Shown here in pieces: positions 49,392 through 61,126 of a DNA stretch of 64,000 nt (position 1 is its first letter; each line of letters starts with the position of its first letter). The notes beneath the pieces are model-generated. The model was not told the origin of the DNA. It made no database searches and saw only the letters and a list, made by a program, of their open reading frames with translations. Both the position numbers and the translations under genes were made by a program. The stretch is from Zeugodacus cucurbitae (Eukaryota; Arthropoda; Insecta; Diptera; Tephritidae): the NCBI RefSeq assembly GCF_028554725.1, contig NC_071671.1, positions 66,954,001-67,018,000 of the forward strand. Direction: 5' to 3'.

Positions 49392-49781
49392 CAGTTGAAG
49401 TTCCATAACTCAAACTTCCTTAACTCGAACTCTTGAAATGACAATAGAAGTAAAATTCCATACAAATTTCCTTTCATAAATGGAATTTTTCGACCAGAGT
49501 GTAATAGAACATTTAAAATTTTACTAGTGAGGCCGAATTTTAAATTACACTTCATGTAAGAAAGAAATGGGATATAGACGCACAGAGCTAAACAATGGCA
49601 AACTACAACCATCAAAACTAAAGAATTCATGTTTTAACGTATTTACACAAAATTTTATAAAATAAAACTGTGTATAAATCTATATTTTATAGCTTTTTTG
49701 AATAATTCTATAACACAAAGTATCTCTAATTCGAAGTTTTTTTTGTCGTTTATGCTGATTCGAGTTGGGGAAGTTCAGCTG
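49392..49781 (-). mobile_element. Tigger/pogo-like MITE, copy 2
   Basis: Starts CAGTTGAAGTTCCATAACTC and ends GAGTTGGGGAAGTTCAGCTG, between TA dinucleotides at 49390-49391 and 49782-49783. Its interior matches the element at 37916-38376 in reverse orientation, for example the GGAAATTTGTATG block. It is 390 bp, slightly shorter than copy 1 through internal loss. Confidence 0.85.
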
Positions 49782-49849
49782 TATTTCTAGCAGAAGTGTG
49801 GTGTAAAAAGTTTGTATGTGGATTTTTTCTTTTTATTTCTTTGGTTTTT

Positions 49850-50580
49850 TTACCCTGAACAGGGTATATTAAGTTTGTCACTAAGTTTGTAACACCTAGA
49901 AGGAAGCGTGGGAGGCCCTATAAAGTATATATATAAATGATCAGTATGTTGAACTGAGTCGATCTGTCTGTCTGTCTGCCTGTATATATACTAACTAGTC
50001 CTTCAGTTTTTAAGATATCGTTTTGAAATTTTGCAGATATTATGTTCTCTTCAAGAAGCTGCTCATTTGTCGGAACTGCCGATATCGGACCACTATATCA
50101 TATAGGTGCCATACAACATGAACGATCGGAATCAAGGGCTTGTATGGAAAACTTCCGCATTTTACTATGTACATATATTCACGAAATTTGGTGTGAGTTA
50201 TTGTTCATTGAAATAATTTAATCTCCGAAGAAATTGTTCAGATCGGTTCACTATAGCATATAGCTGCCATACAAACTGAACGATCGGAATCAAGGGCTTG
50301 TATGGAAAATTTTCGAATTTGACGTGGTATCTTCACGAAATTTGACATGGATTACTACTTAAGGTAATAATATAATCTCCGAAGAAATTGTTCAGATCGG
50401 TTAACTATATAACCTTAATGTTTCTAGCAAACAACCCGAATTGGTAAAATGTTTTCTTTTTTTTTACTTACTTTTTCTTACGTCTTTAGATTTGCTTAAA
50501 CACTTAGTTACTAAAAGAAATGCATCTGTGAAGGGTATATTAGCTTCGGTACAGCCGAAGTTAACGTTTTTTTTCTTGTT
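49850..50580 (+). repeat. Second hairpin-ended repeat family
   Basis: Begins with the hairpin TACCCTGAACAGGGTA and ends with AAGGGTATATTAGC, the CTTCGG/CCGAAG hairpin and TTAACG followed by poly-T. Inside are (GTCT)n at about 49965-49979 and twice-repeated modules (GAACGATCGGAATCAAGGGC; TCCGAAGAAATTGTTCAGAT). The plan of the ends matches that of the main family although the sequences differ. No coding capacity. Confidence 0.85.
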
Positions 50581-53100
50581 TTTTAATTGTTGTTAAATTT
50601 CTGCTGTTGACAGCATTGTGGGTATATACACAACTATCCACTTTTAGTTAGAATTTCGGAAACTGATTTTCTAGCTGACTTTTGTTGAGTTGATTCCTTA
50701 AAATTAATAATATTATTTAAAAATATTTCTTTCTTTATTTTCTTTCATTCCTTTCTTCTTCCTTTTTTTTACCAAAACACACTAATATTTCCATATTTAA
50801 TTTCTTTACCATTTGTTAATTAGAAAGTTCTGCGACCCTACCTTTAAAAATAAGAATGTTAATCCAACGTTGTTTACTCTTTAATGCTGTCCATTTATTA
50901 TTCGTATTTGCAATTTTTTCAATTCACTTCGTTTTATATTGAATTAAATATTTTATTTTTGATAAATACACATTTTTCTTGAAACTTTTTTATTCAAGTA
51001 CAACTATTTTCATTGATTTTTATTATTATTTTTAAACAACACAATAGTTTTACTCTTTTGGTGTATATTTCGAAATTTATTTGTATTTAGTTCTCACTTT
51101 AAAACTTTATATATTAATATTTTTAATAATAATCAATACTTTTGTTATTAATTTTTTGTTAATTTTAAAATCTTTCAGTTGCAAATAATTTATTCTTATA
51201 ATTTTTTTACTAATTTTTTTACTAAATTTTTTAGTAATTTAATTTTTTCATAAAAATTTTGGCTTAATTTCACTGTTTTTATTTTTTGTTATTAAATATT
51301 TGTTTGTTATTATCGCGATATAATTGTGTTGTTTGTTTTGATTATTTGCATATTTTATCTTTTTTTACACCACGAACTTTTTATTGGCCTTCAAATTTTA
51401 TTAGATATTTTATTTTACGGCAAATTTTGCATTACTTTACACACAAGATTACACAGCTGCAACGGCAATTTGCTGCCACATTACTTGCTGCTAACGATTT
51501 GACTTTGCAATACACATTTGTTGTTGTTGCAGTTTTTTGTATTTTGTTGTATTACACGTTATCTGCTTTGCACGCCACTTCTTGGGTGTTGCAAACAGCG
51601 CTTTCTCTCTGCACTTGATGCAATGATTTTCACCACAATTTTTTTACACGTTTTTCAATTGACTTTTATTTATGCTTTTGTTTTGTTTGGCACTTTCTTT
51701 CGAACACAAACACACTATTTTTCACAGCGACTTGTTTCTTGTGGGTCTCATTCACCTCACTTTCTATATTTCACATGCCGCTCACTCACTTTACACGAAT
51801 TTCGTGTTGTATTGCCACTGTAACTTCTCGGCCGTTTTGTCGATAAAACCGACAACACAACACAACAACAGCAAATTCAAAACATTGACGACTTGACTTG
51901 AGGTTGCGCAAAAGGCGCAAAAAAAGCAAGCGAAGACCAATAAAACAAACAAACAAATGTGCGGTATCTATGAGATACTTTCAAAATGCGAACACGCCAA
52001 GCAATAGGTTTTCAACTCGATTTCAACTTCTATACTTCACATGTACAGATGTATGTGCATATGTATGACGCGCCGATGAAGCAATATACAAATTGGGCAA
52101 TACGATTTTGATACGGAGTATACGAGTTGGTTGGCTGGTTGGTTGGTTGGTTACAGCCGTGAGTTGGCTGACTGGTTGCCGTTGTTTTGCTGGCTGCTTA
52201 TTTTTGCCCGATTTGCCACTTTGCGTTGGCAACTTCTATGCGCACACAGCCAAATAGCTGGTGATATATATGCATATATATCGGATATATGCAGATGTGT
52301 GTGTGATAACTGCTAAATACGCGCGTACACTTGCACCTGTATGCCATACACACACACACACACTCAAACACAAACGCACAACAGCGCAGTCGCTGGCGCT
52401 GCTGCTGCCACAGCTGTCGCGAAGAAGCACACGTTTCGTCGACGAATTTTGCGAATATTCGCTGGCGTTGCTGGGCGTTTGACCGCAAATAAATTGTGTG
52501 CGCTGTGCTTAATGCTTATTTACTTTCATCAGCGCAATTATTTTCATTTTCACTGCACATATGTACGTGCCACTTTGGTTATATTCTATTGTAAAGCAAT
52601 TCTCAACTTTGATTTCACACTGCCTTGCAAATAACTTTTAATAACAAATTTCAATTTTGTTGCTTTTTCCACTTAAGCACAAGCACGAAATACAAGGCGC
52701 TCGCCAAAATATACACAACGAACGTCGCATTCAATAGGCGACTACTAGTTAAACGAATTGAAGTAATCGCGCGCTCTCTCACCACCACTGGCAGCATGTA
52801 GTATATTTTTGCGCGCTCTTCACCACAGCACTTCGCGTACACGCATACGCGCACTACACACAAACGCCATTGTTGTTGTTACTTGGCACACGTATCAATC
52901 GACATCGACTTTTCATTACTACCTCGGCGCTTGTTGTTGTTGTTGCTGTTGTTATTGGCAAATTTTTTGTTGAGATAGATAGAAATTGATTGCAAAATTG
53001 ATTTGACACACACAAGAAACAGCTGATTCTTAGATCGAAATCACAAAATCACTTAGCACTACAACATATTTTAACAGAAGAACCGTAGTACCGTTCAATA
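50581..53100. other. AT-rich, then mixed stretch; no gene recognised
   Basis: 50580-51450 is extremely T/A-rich. 51450-53100 is richer in GC with simple repeats: GGTT units at 52128-52152 and (CA)n at 52349-52363. Open frames here come from these repeats. It may belong to the upstream part or first exon of a gene, but none can be defined. Confidence 0.4.
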
Positions 53101-53144
53101 TAACACTTTGTGACGCGTTGTGTGATTGCGTAGTTGCTTACGAT

Positions 53145-53400
53145 TTACTTACGGAGCGGCCGCACACTAAAAGAGTAACTTTTCGACTGAATATTTTCGA
53201 GACAGCAGTCAAATCGCACGGCCAACGTTGTACGTTTTCAACGTTTGTTTTACTGCGAACGCTGCGCGCCGCTGCTGCTGTTGCTGTTACTGTTGGTGTT
53301 GCCCACTTGCGTTGCACTCCCACCACTCCCCATTGAGCACACACATACACACACACAGTGACTACCCAACAACGGCCTTCGGCGCTGCGCTCACTCATTC
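53145..53400 (-). promoter_or_regulatory. Candidate promoter or first exon of a minus-strand gene
   Basis: GC-richer stretch. On the minus strand there are two TCAGTC initiator-like motifs (53185-53190 and 53445-53450 region), CAGCAACAGCAGCAGCGGC-type 5' UTR-like sequence, and GCGGCCGCTCC followed by GTAAGT, a strong donor at about 53145. A first exon ending there would place its intron to the left, the same direction as the two ratchet points. No TATA box or DPE is found. Low certainty. Confidence 0.25.
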
Positions 53401-56400
53401 ACCACTTACTCACTTATTCGCCCATTCGTTTGGGTCGCGCCGCCGACTGACGAAAGCGCATGAATAAGTGCGCTCGCTCGGCGGTTTGTTGATTCATGGT
53501 TTTTTTTTTCATTGTTGCTTATCGCCTGATTTTATATTGTATTCATTAAGCATTTGTATGTAGTTTTGTTGTATTTATTACTCACTGTAGATGCGTTGCT
53601 CTTAGCATCCACTCAACTTTGCTGCTCAGCATTCGGTTGGTAAACAAATTGTATCGCAACACTACATCTCAGCTAAAGTTGCTGTGTATTTTTGCGCGCG
53701 CTCTCTCGCTAATGCTCGTCCGCTTTGCTTTAATTACTTGGCATTTGGCATATGTTTTGCTTTACCTTCGCAATCTCTTACTTAAACCAAAACAAAACAG
53801 CGTAATTATTGAAATATTGCATGTGCTCTAACACACCTTTGTCTGTTGCCTTTGTTTATTTGTAGTTGTGCGTCATATGTTTGCGGCCGCTCTCACAGCA
53901 TTTGTTTGTGCTCTCCGCGAGACAAGCTGTTTGTTTATTTATGCTCTACGTTTCCAACTGTGCTAATCCCAAACGAGTATGTTTGTTCACTCGTATAACA
54001 GTTTGGCTTTGCACATCAGCTAGCTACATGTTTCAGCAACATGTTGCTATGCAAATATTTGGTATAAGTAGCGTAATTTGTTTATAGCGTGGGACTAGTA
54101 CAAGAATTTTTAATAGTTTTTAATTAATATTATTCACAATTATCTTCAGATACTACGGAAAATACGCCTGCTCAATTTTATTGGGATATCCATATAAATT
54201 AAAGAGACAGATACATTCGTAAGGGATTGAAGGCACTGATTTTTTTTATTTTATTTTTTGTATTTTTTTCACAAAGATTCGAAGTTTTTAACTGTCACAT
54301 ATTATAGACGACACCGGAATATGCTAATATTAGCTGCCTCAGAATCGTCAAACCTTAGAGAGTATCGAATCGAACAAATTATACCAATTTTTCGACCAGA
54401 CTGACAGCAGTTACTGTTTTCAAATCAATAAAGAGTAAAGTCTTTTACATTTTAGGCGTTAATTTGTCATTTGTGCTATTCTCAATGGTAAATTTGGTCT
54501 AAAATCTATAAAATAATACTTGGAAGCATTGCAGAAAGCGGTTATACCACTTTAATGAGGTATTTCTTGAAACGAATTCAACTCACCAACTTTCCCCTTG
54601 TTTCGAATTTAACTCTTCTACTAATTTTCAAGAATACGAGCCTAGAAATGACAATTCGAAAACGGCTATTCAAAGAAGTTATCCTTCGTCAAATGTGGAT
54701 CAAACGAAGAAATGGATATTTGGAAAATAATTTATAGATTATTTCAATGTTTTGCACGACATCATGTGGAAATAAAAATTGTTTTACTCACTCAAAATGC
54801 TACAACTCACGTACGAAATATCCGATTTCTGAGGAATTTATACACGTGCCGTTTTACAGGTTAGTTCTAACTACAAATCAAAGGAATGTATTTCCAAGAA
54901 CACCCACTCAGCATGCCAATTACCAAAACCTTATGGCTTTTTAAGGATAAGCACTTCCGAGTTTTATTGTGCATACGCAAATTCATAGGGGAATGCCTTC
55001 ATTGTAATTACAATTACTTGGTATATTATTATGTATTGAGTATGTGTAGTGCAAAGTTATTTTCGTTTCCATTTATTACTCGGTGGCACACACTTGTGGC
55101 GCTCAATGGCAATTAAGTACAAATTGATTACAGCCTTCGCGATTAGTTATTAATAACTATATTTATTCAGCGATTTCCGCACCTCACATTACCAACAACA
55201 ATTGACTGTGTTTAAGTGTTTCTACATTTTCTCACAACGAAAATGGCAACAAGCACAATGCAATTACAATAAAAAGGATGAGGAGCAGCGCGAAACAATG
55301 CGAACAATAATCATGACCGACAAATTGTGATAATTAACTTGGCTTAAATTGTTGTTGTTGTTCTTATTGTTGTTGGCGTCCTACACTTCACTGGCAGAAG
55401 TAATCATTAATCACAGTGAATGAAGAGTCAGCGCGAATGCGTGGATGAGGCGGGTAATGGTGAGAGGTGATGTGGGCAAATTTTAGACTGGATGACGAAG
55501 AGGCTGTTTTAAATGGAAATAACGATGAATTAGTTTGAGAAAGGAGTAAGTTTATATTGAAGCATAACTTAGGTCCAAATTGAATAGAATTGTATTTCGA
55601 GCAATGAGAGTGAAATCACTGATGACTGAGGATCTTAGTTTCAAAGTCAGAAAAGTAGAGCTCACCATAACTCTTAGTAGTACTTGTTCGTATTATTAAT
55701 GAAGAAGTTTGAAATTTGGAGAATTCTTTAAATATTAAAGTTTGAAGGAGGAGTCCGAGACAGAGAGAGATATTATTTTCAGGACAGAATTTCGTCTTCG
55801 GAAATTTAAAAATGAATGATATTGCGGAGGAGGCCTTTGACGGAATGTGAACTGGAATCCCTTCATATTTTCCTAGACAGGCTAAGCAAATATTTATTCA
55901 TATATCGAGAATGAGAGTCACACAGTAGAATATAAACTAACGTAAAATGACTAATCTGATAGTGAACTATGACAATATGAGCTGTATCATTTCCAACAGA
56001 GAAAAATATGACTTCAATCTATAAGAGAGAAAAGTTAAGGATCTTTTACATAAGAACACAAACAGTTTCATGTATTTCATTACAATATTAAAACCATGAA
56101 CCCTGTGATATTCCTAACCCAAATCTAGTTTGATCACTTCCCCACAAAAAATTTTTGAAATTGAAGAATAATGAATACTCAAACATATTTAGCTTAATGA
56201 GAAATAAATTAGTTGTAATATTTGTTTGTTCCGAATTGGGTTTCGAAATAGTTGTACACTGGGGAGCCATTAACGGCACAACTGTTCGTCAAAACCAACA
56301 TATAATAAATTGGTCGAAGTTGTGGATAAATAGCTATTTATTGATATCATTAGTAACCACTTATCATACTAGGAAAAGGTTAATGGTCTTTATTTATGAA

Positions 56401-57640
56401 TTTAGATACAAAATTAGAAGACATTCCAACAACAATTAGTCCTGAAGTTTTATTGAAGAACGCTGAGAACTAGAAAAGGAAAGGATAACTGCTTCGATTC
56501 GATTTTTAATGTTTTTTGCTCGAGAACCTTTACAAAATTGTCTTGAAGCGTCATTGATAAAATTTAAATCCTTAAAATAGCACCTTCACATAACCGTATA
56601 TACTTATAATTAATGGCATGTACTCAACATTCAAAATACCGCAAGTTATATGTATGTATGCCAAAATCCATAATGCGTTCACACACTTCCATTGTTACCG
56701 CTTAATTAATTAAATCTATCGATTTGCCAATTTACAGGCATTAATATCAATTAGAATTAAATGCCGACTTGCATACACCATGCAATAAATTTCACATTTG
56801 CAATGACGTTTACAGCCGCTGGCAATCACTCGCCGGCTAAGGAGCACACACACACACATAAGCACTCACATGCAGAGGAGTTATATGCAATTTCACAGGT
56901 GCTCACATTGCTTCCTTGCAAGGATAATTTAATTCCATTAAATTTTCTTTCGGGTGATTTTCAATTTATTGCGCAATATTTATGCAATATTTAAATGCCA
57001 ATTTATTGCTCTTTATCTGATTTGCAAATGCAAATAGAAATTTGTGTGTAATGCCTGAAAATTGCACAATCTACTGAGGCGTTGCATTAGCATTGCTTGT
57101 AAATCATGAAAAGTACTAAATTCATACTAAATATTATTATTTTATATTAAAGACCTTGCGGCATTTTATGAGTATTTCTAAATAATAAAGCTTTTCTTGT
57201 GAAGTTTTAATGCTAAACAGCATAAGAATTAATCAAATTAAATTTAGTCTGCAATTTGTGTGAAAGTAATTTATGCATTTAGAGATAGATGATTATGTAA
57301 TCATTCAATATTATTTATAATAATTTATTTGTATGAGTATAAAATTAGGAACACAATCTGGTTAAATAATTACAGCATTCTGATTCCAAACCAACCGCAA
57401 ATATTTGTGTGTTTTGAATAAAAAAAATCCAAATTTCCTTAAAAAGCATATTTATTCGCAGAATATAGGTATTCAAATCTTAGAAAGGGCGAATGTAGGC
57501 TCTCAACATAAGAAATATTATGTCTTTAAAATCACATTTTTGAAATAACAGATTTCATATTTCAATATATGTTAAGACAAGCAGGGTCACCAAGTTTCAG
57601 AAGTTTTTAGGAATATTCTTTGACGAATATCAGGTGGCGC
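53401..57640. other. AT-rich stretch, no gene recognised
   Basis: No supported gene. Short open frames at 53619-54087, 54555-55116, 56155-56439 and 56761-56994 have no domain and no splice context. TTG runs at 55351-55375. Confidence 0.45.
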
Positions 57641-58386
57641 TTAAGGGGTTATATACAGTTAGAATTTTAAAAAATCGATTTTTTTTATTTCATTTTCTTA
57701 ATGTACATATATTTAAGAATACACACAGAATTTCACAGAATTTCATATCGTTCCGGTGAATATTTTCAAAGTTACAAGCAAATGAAAAATTTGAAAAGGC
57801 GTTTCAGAGTGCTTGGAAGTACAAGGTCCAAACTTTAAACGCGTTTTTCTCAAAATGGTGTTTCCAAAGTCGGCGACCAACATTACTCGAAAACGGCTAG
57901 ACCGATTAGTCTCAAATTTTAACACGACCTTCTTAAATATATTTTTTAGTAATTAATCGAAGATTTTTTCTCTCCGATAAATATTTTTTTTTTTATAAAC
58001 AATTTAAGGCCGAAATTTCGGTGAAAAATCGATTTTTTTTTTGAGAAACCGCCATTTTGTCAAAAAATTTTATTTTGCTTAATCCTTCGATTACTTACTA
58101 GATTTAACATTATTTTAACGAAATCTGTTTGGTTTTTTAATTTCGGATGATCCAGTTCCGAGATATAGTGGTCACCGCAAAACGTCTTTTTTGAGAGGAG
58201 CTCCTGGAGATCAGCTGTAGCTCTTTTTCAAAAAAATATTTTTACAAGTACTAAGTCTTAAAATACAGTTAAAAGATACCATAATATGTGTATAAATTTT
58301 TAGATCAATAAATTCAAAAGTTTTCTCAGAAAAAATTCTGGAAAATTCACTTTTTTTCGGCCGTCTAACTGTATATAACCCCTTAA
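57641..58386. mobile_element. MITE with perfect 23-bp TIR and TTAA ends
   Basis: The ends 57641-57663 and 58364-58386 are exact inverted copies; the inner part reads AGGGGTTATATACAGTTAGA. TTAA forms the outermost four bases on both sides, so it is either part of the repeat or a piggyBac-type TTAA target duplication. The interior (746 bp overall) has several AATCGATTTTTTTT tracts and no transposase. The perfect repeat speaks for recent movement. Confidence 0.85.
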
Positions 58387-58961
58387 AGCATTAATGCTGT
58401 GTAATAGTGAAAAAAGGACGGAAATTTAATACTAAGCGAGAGTCTTAGAGCTTCTGGTTTCAGTTCTGTTAGCCAAATAGGAATCCCACGAATGTATAGT
58501 CATTTATTGCTGACAAGTAAACTTTTTAATATTATTCTTCGATCAGTAATAAGCTGAGATCGAAAGCCATTCACACCAGTTGTAATTTGAAATTCCTTCA
58601 GTACTACTACGAGCTATGCGCCAAAATGTAGGCAATAAAATGGTTCAACATGAACTTTTACTGGTTTGGTGCAAAAAAAAACATGAATATTTGTGATGGA
58701 GAAGAACAATAAAGAATGTTGCCTATATTAAGACGTCAAAAATTTTATAAATTTTATATTTATAATCTAATGATATGCTAATATAAAAATTGCGAAAAAC
58801 TACAACAAAATTTTCCACCTGAGTTTAATAATAAAAAAAATTTATCCGCTGAAATGTGCAGACCGCATACAAAATTAAAGCGAAACTTCTGCTCGTCGTC
58901 AGAACAACTTAACTCTTGACATAGTAAATTCATAGGAACCCACTAAAACTAACACTCTACT
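58387..58961. other. Upstream region of BEN gene B
   Basis: No other gene. Should hold the promoter and leader of BEN gene B; no clear TATA box or TAGteam heptamer was found. Confidence 0.4.
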
Positions 58962-59765
58962 ATGCCTCGCATCAGTGTAAGGAAAGATATATTTGCTATA
59001 AGCCCAGTATCCCCACTCATTTCCTTGGCTGAAGAAAATAAACCAACATCGGAAGAAAGAAATACTAAGAGCAAATCAAATCCCACATATATAAATCCCT
59101 ATGGGAGACACTTCGAAGTGACGAAGTCAAACGAATTCAAGTCATTACGCAACTTCGGACTCTGGTATAAACCACCAGAAGACGATGAATCAGTGCTTGA
59201 CAATTTAACGCCACCAAATGTGCGACAGTTAGAGCTGTATAACACGTCATTAATCGCGGAAAGCGCAACACCTGCCGAAGACTGTGTGACGACGACCGAT
59301 GTATTTGTGGAGGAAGCTAGGCAAAATGAGATATCCGCCGAGGAATGCGTGGTAGATATACAGAAATGTGTGACAGCAGTCGCTGAAGACGTGTCACAAG
59401 CGAAGGGCCAAGATTATTCGGAAATAGTAAAAATACCAGAAAAAATAATAATCGGACCTAATGGTACGAGTATATCTTTGGCCGAATATAAAAGTATCGA
59501 GTGGGATGCAGTGTCGTATACGATACGTGATCTCTTGTTGTACGTTTTCGATCGAAATACGCTCCTAACAAATACGCTCTACGGCAGACCATCCAAAAAG
59601 GGTAAACTAGATCCTCGCAAGGTGGCCGATATAAGCTATTTCGTAAGGCAGAATGTAAAATGTAGCGAAGGGGAAGTGCGCAGAGCCATCGTTCAGAGGC
59701 TGGGTATGTTCCATAACAGAGAGCGAGAAAAAGAGAGAACTAAACGGCGAAAGTTGTTCATTTAG
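58962..59765 (+). CDS. BEN-domain protein B (267 aa)
   Basis: Single open exon of 267 codons with A at -3 of the ATG. The N-terminal 160 residues are hydrophilic and acidic with no known domain. Residues 161-249 form a BEN domain: IIIGPNGTSISLAEYKSIEW, then TIRDLLLYVFDRNTLLTNTL, a short Lys-rich loop, and VADISYFVRQ followed by KCSEGEVRRAI. Residues 252-264 are strongly basic (REREKERTKRRK), a likely nuclear localisation or DNA-contact tail. The domain is closest, within this window, to that of the neighbour 1.4 kb downstream on the same strand, so the two are probably tandem duplicates. BEN domains of fly Insensitive/Elba type bind DNA and act in repression or boundary function; which role applies here is unknown. 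Confidence 0.9.
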   Translation: MPRISVRKDIFAISPVSPLISLAEENKPTSEERNTKSKSNPTYINPYGRHFEVTKSNEFKSLRNFGLWYKPPEDDESVLDNLTPPNVRQLELYNTSLIAESATPAEDCVTTTDVFVEEARQNEISAEECVVDIQKCVTAVAEDVSQAKGQDYSEIVKIPEKIIIGPNGTSISLAEYKSIEWDAVSYTIRDLLLYVFDRNTLLTNTLYGRPSKKGKLDPRKVADISYFVRQNVKCSEGEVRRAIVQRLGMFHNREREKERTKRRKLFI

Positions 59766-61126
59766 CTTATATTGTGGTTTACATAAAATTGTATATATGT
59801 TTTAATGTCAAATTTTTAATTTAGTTCCACACAATATATATTTACCCCTATAACAATACTCATAGTAAGTATTTGTGACTTCAAGTCTTATGTCAGTTCT
59901 ATAAGTCTGTTTCAGTTAATGTCTGTCCGTCTGTGTTTCTCTTATGAAATGGCTTCTCATTAAATCCATATTTCCCTAAGGAGGTTATAATGCATAATAT
60001 TGATATAGCGTAATCTATAACATAACTGTATTTTTAACTCTTGCAGTCTCTACAGTTTCATCTCTATCAATTAGTCATGTGGGTCAACGAACCTTACATT
60101 CTATATGTATATTTGATGGTTCATATGATGGTCCAATATTATTTATGCAAAATTATAAAAAAAACCAAGTTTTTCATACCTGTAGGCAGGTCTAAGCAAC
60201 ATTGGCCTCAACATGTTTTCTGTAATGAATATTTTCAGTACCATAAAGCATTACCTACAATAAGGCGCGTTGTTAAATTAAAATAGTTTTAAAGTATAAT
60301 CTATATTACTCCATTTCTTGTTGCCGAAAATGGTTGAACTATCTTTGTCCAGCCCTTATGCAACTATTATAAGCTTTTACTAATACCTAAAAATCGTTTA
60401 GCCTTACAAATTACATGACTTTTATGCTTTATATTCAAGAGAAAAATATAAAAATAATAATACGAATTTTCTGGTAATAAACTTTTTTTCTAGAAACTTC
60501 AAAAATGCTCAATCACACACAAAATTATTTTACTCCAATCAAAAAAAAAAAGTGAGAAACACAAAAGGTACATCAACCACTACCTGAGCGCCAAAAGAGA
60601 GAACACGTCTTAGCTCATAAATAGCATACTCTCACTCAACATAAGCCTACATTAATTATATACAGAGTTGCCACTTAATTTTTTTTTACACCTATAAATT
60701 ATTTTCTAAAAATATACATTAGCATTTTCCAACAAAATCAGATTATATTTTGAAGCAATTTTTATATTTACTCTTCGCAGTTATATTTAGTGTTCCACAG
60801 TTAATAGATTTCTCTTCACTGAAAATTTTAAAATTATTTCGCATATTTTGGCAATCTAACTTTAGAATTTGGTTTTAAGAAATGCTGCTTATCATTTCAG
60901 TTATAAAAATCATACAGAAGTGGCAACGCTTAGTTATTCCCAACTCAGAGAGCGCTGAGCAATTTTTTCCACAAATATTGAAAGACCGAGCAGAGTAAGT
61001 GCAGTTAGTCAATTTCGGCCATTTAATGTGAAAGGAAGTGTTGTGCGGGATATTGTACGTTAAGACATTGTTGTTGATAAACAAACTCAGAAGACGTGTG
61101 TGAAAAAAACACTTTTTGTACGTATA
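59766..61126. other. Intergenic region between BEN genes B and C
   Basis: AT-rich. No clear AATAAA close to the end of gene B. A CAGGTAG heptamer lies at 60580-60586 (minus strand), about 540 bp before the start of gene C, and CAGGTAT near 60177 (minus). An 81-codon frame at 60041-60286 has no domain. Confidence 0.45.

Noticed and set aside
52198..52488. Several overlapping frames near 52 kb
   Set aside because: They derive from GGTT, CA and GC-rich simple sequence on both strands; no consistent coding signal.
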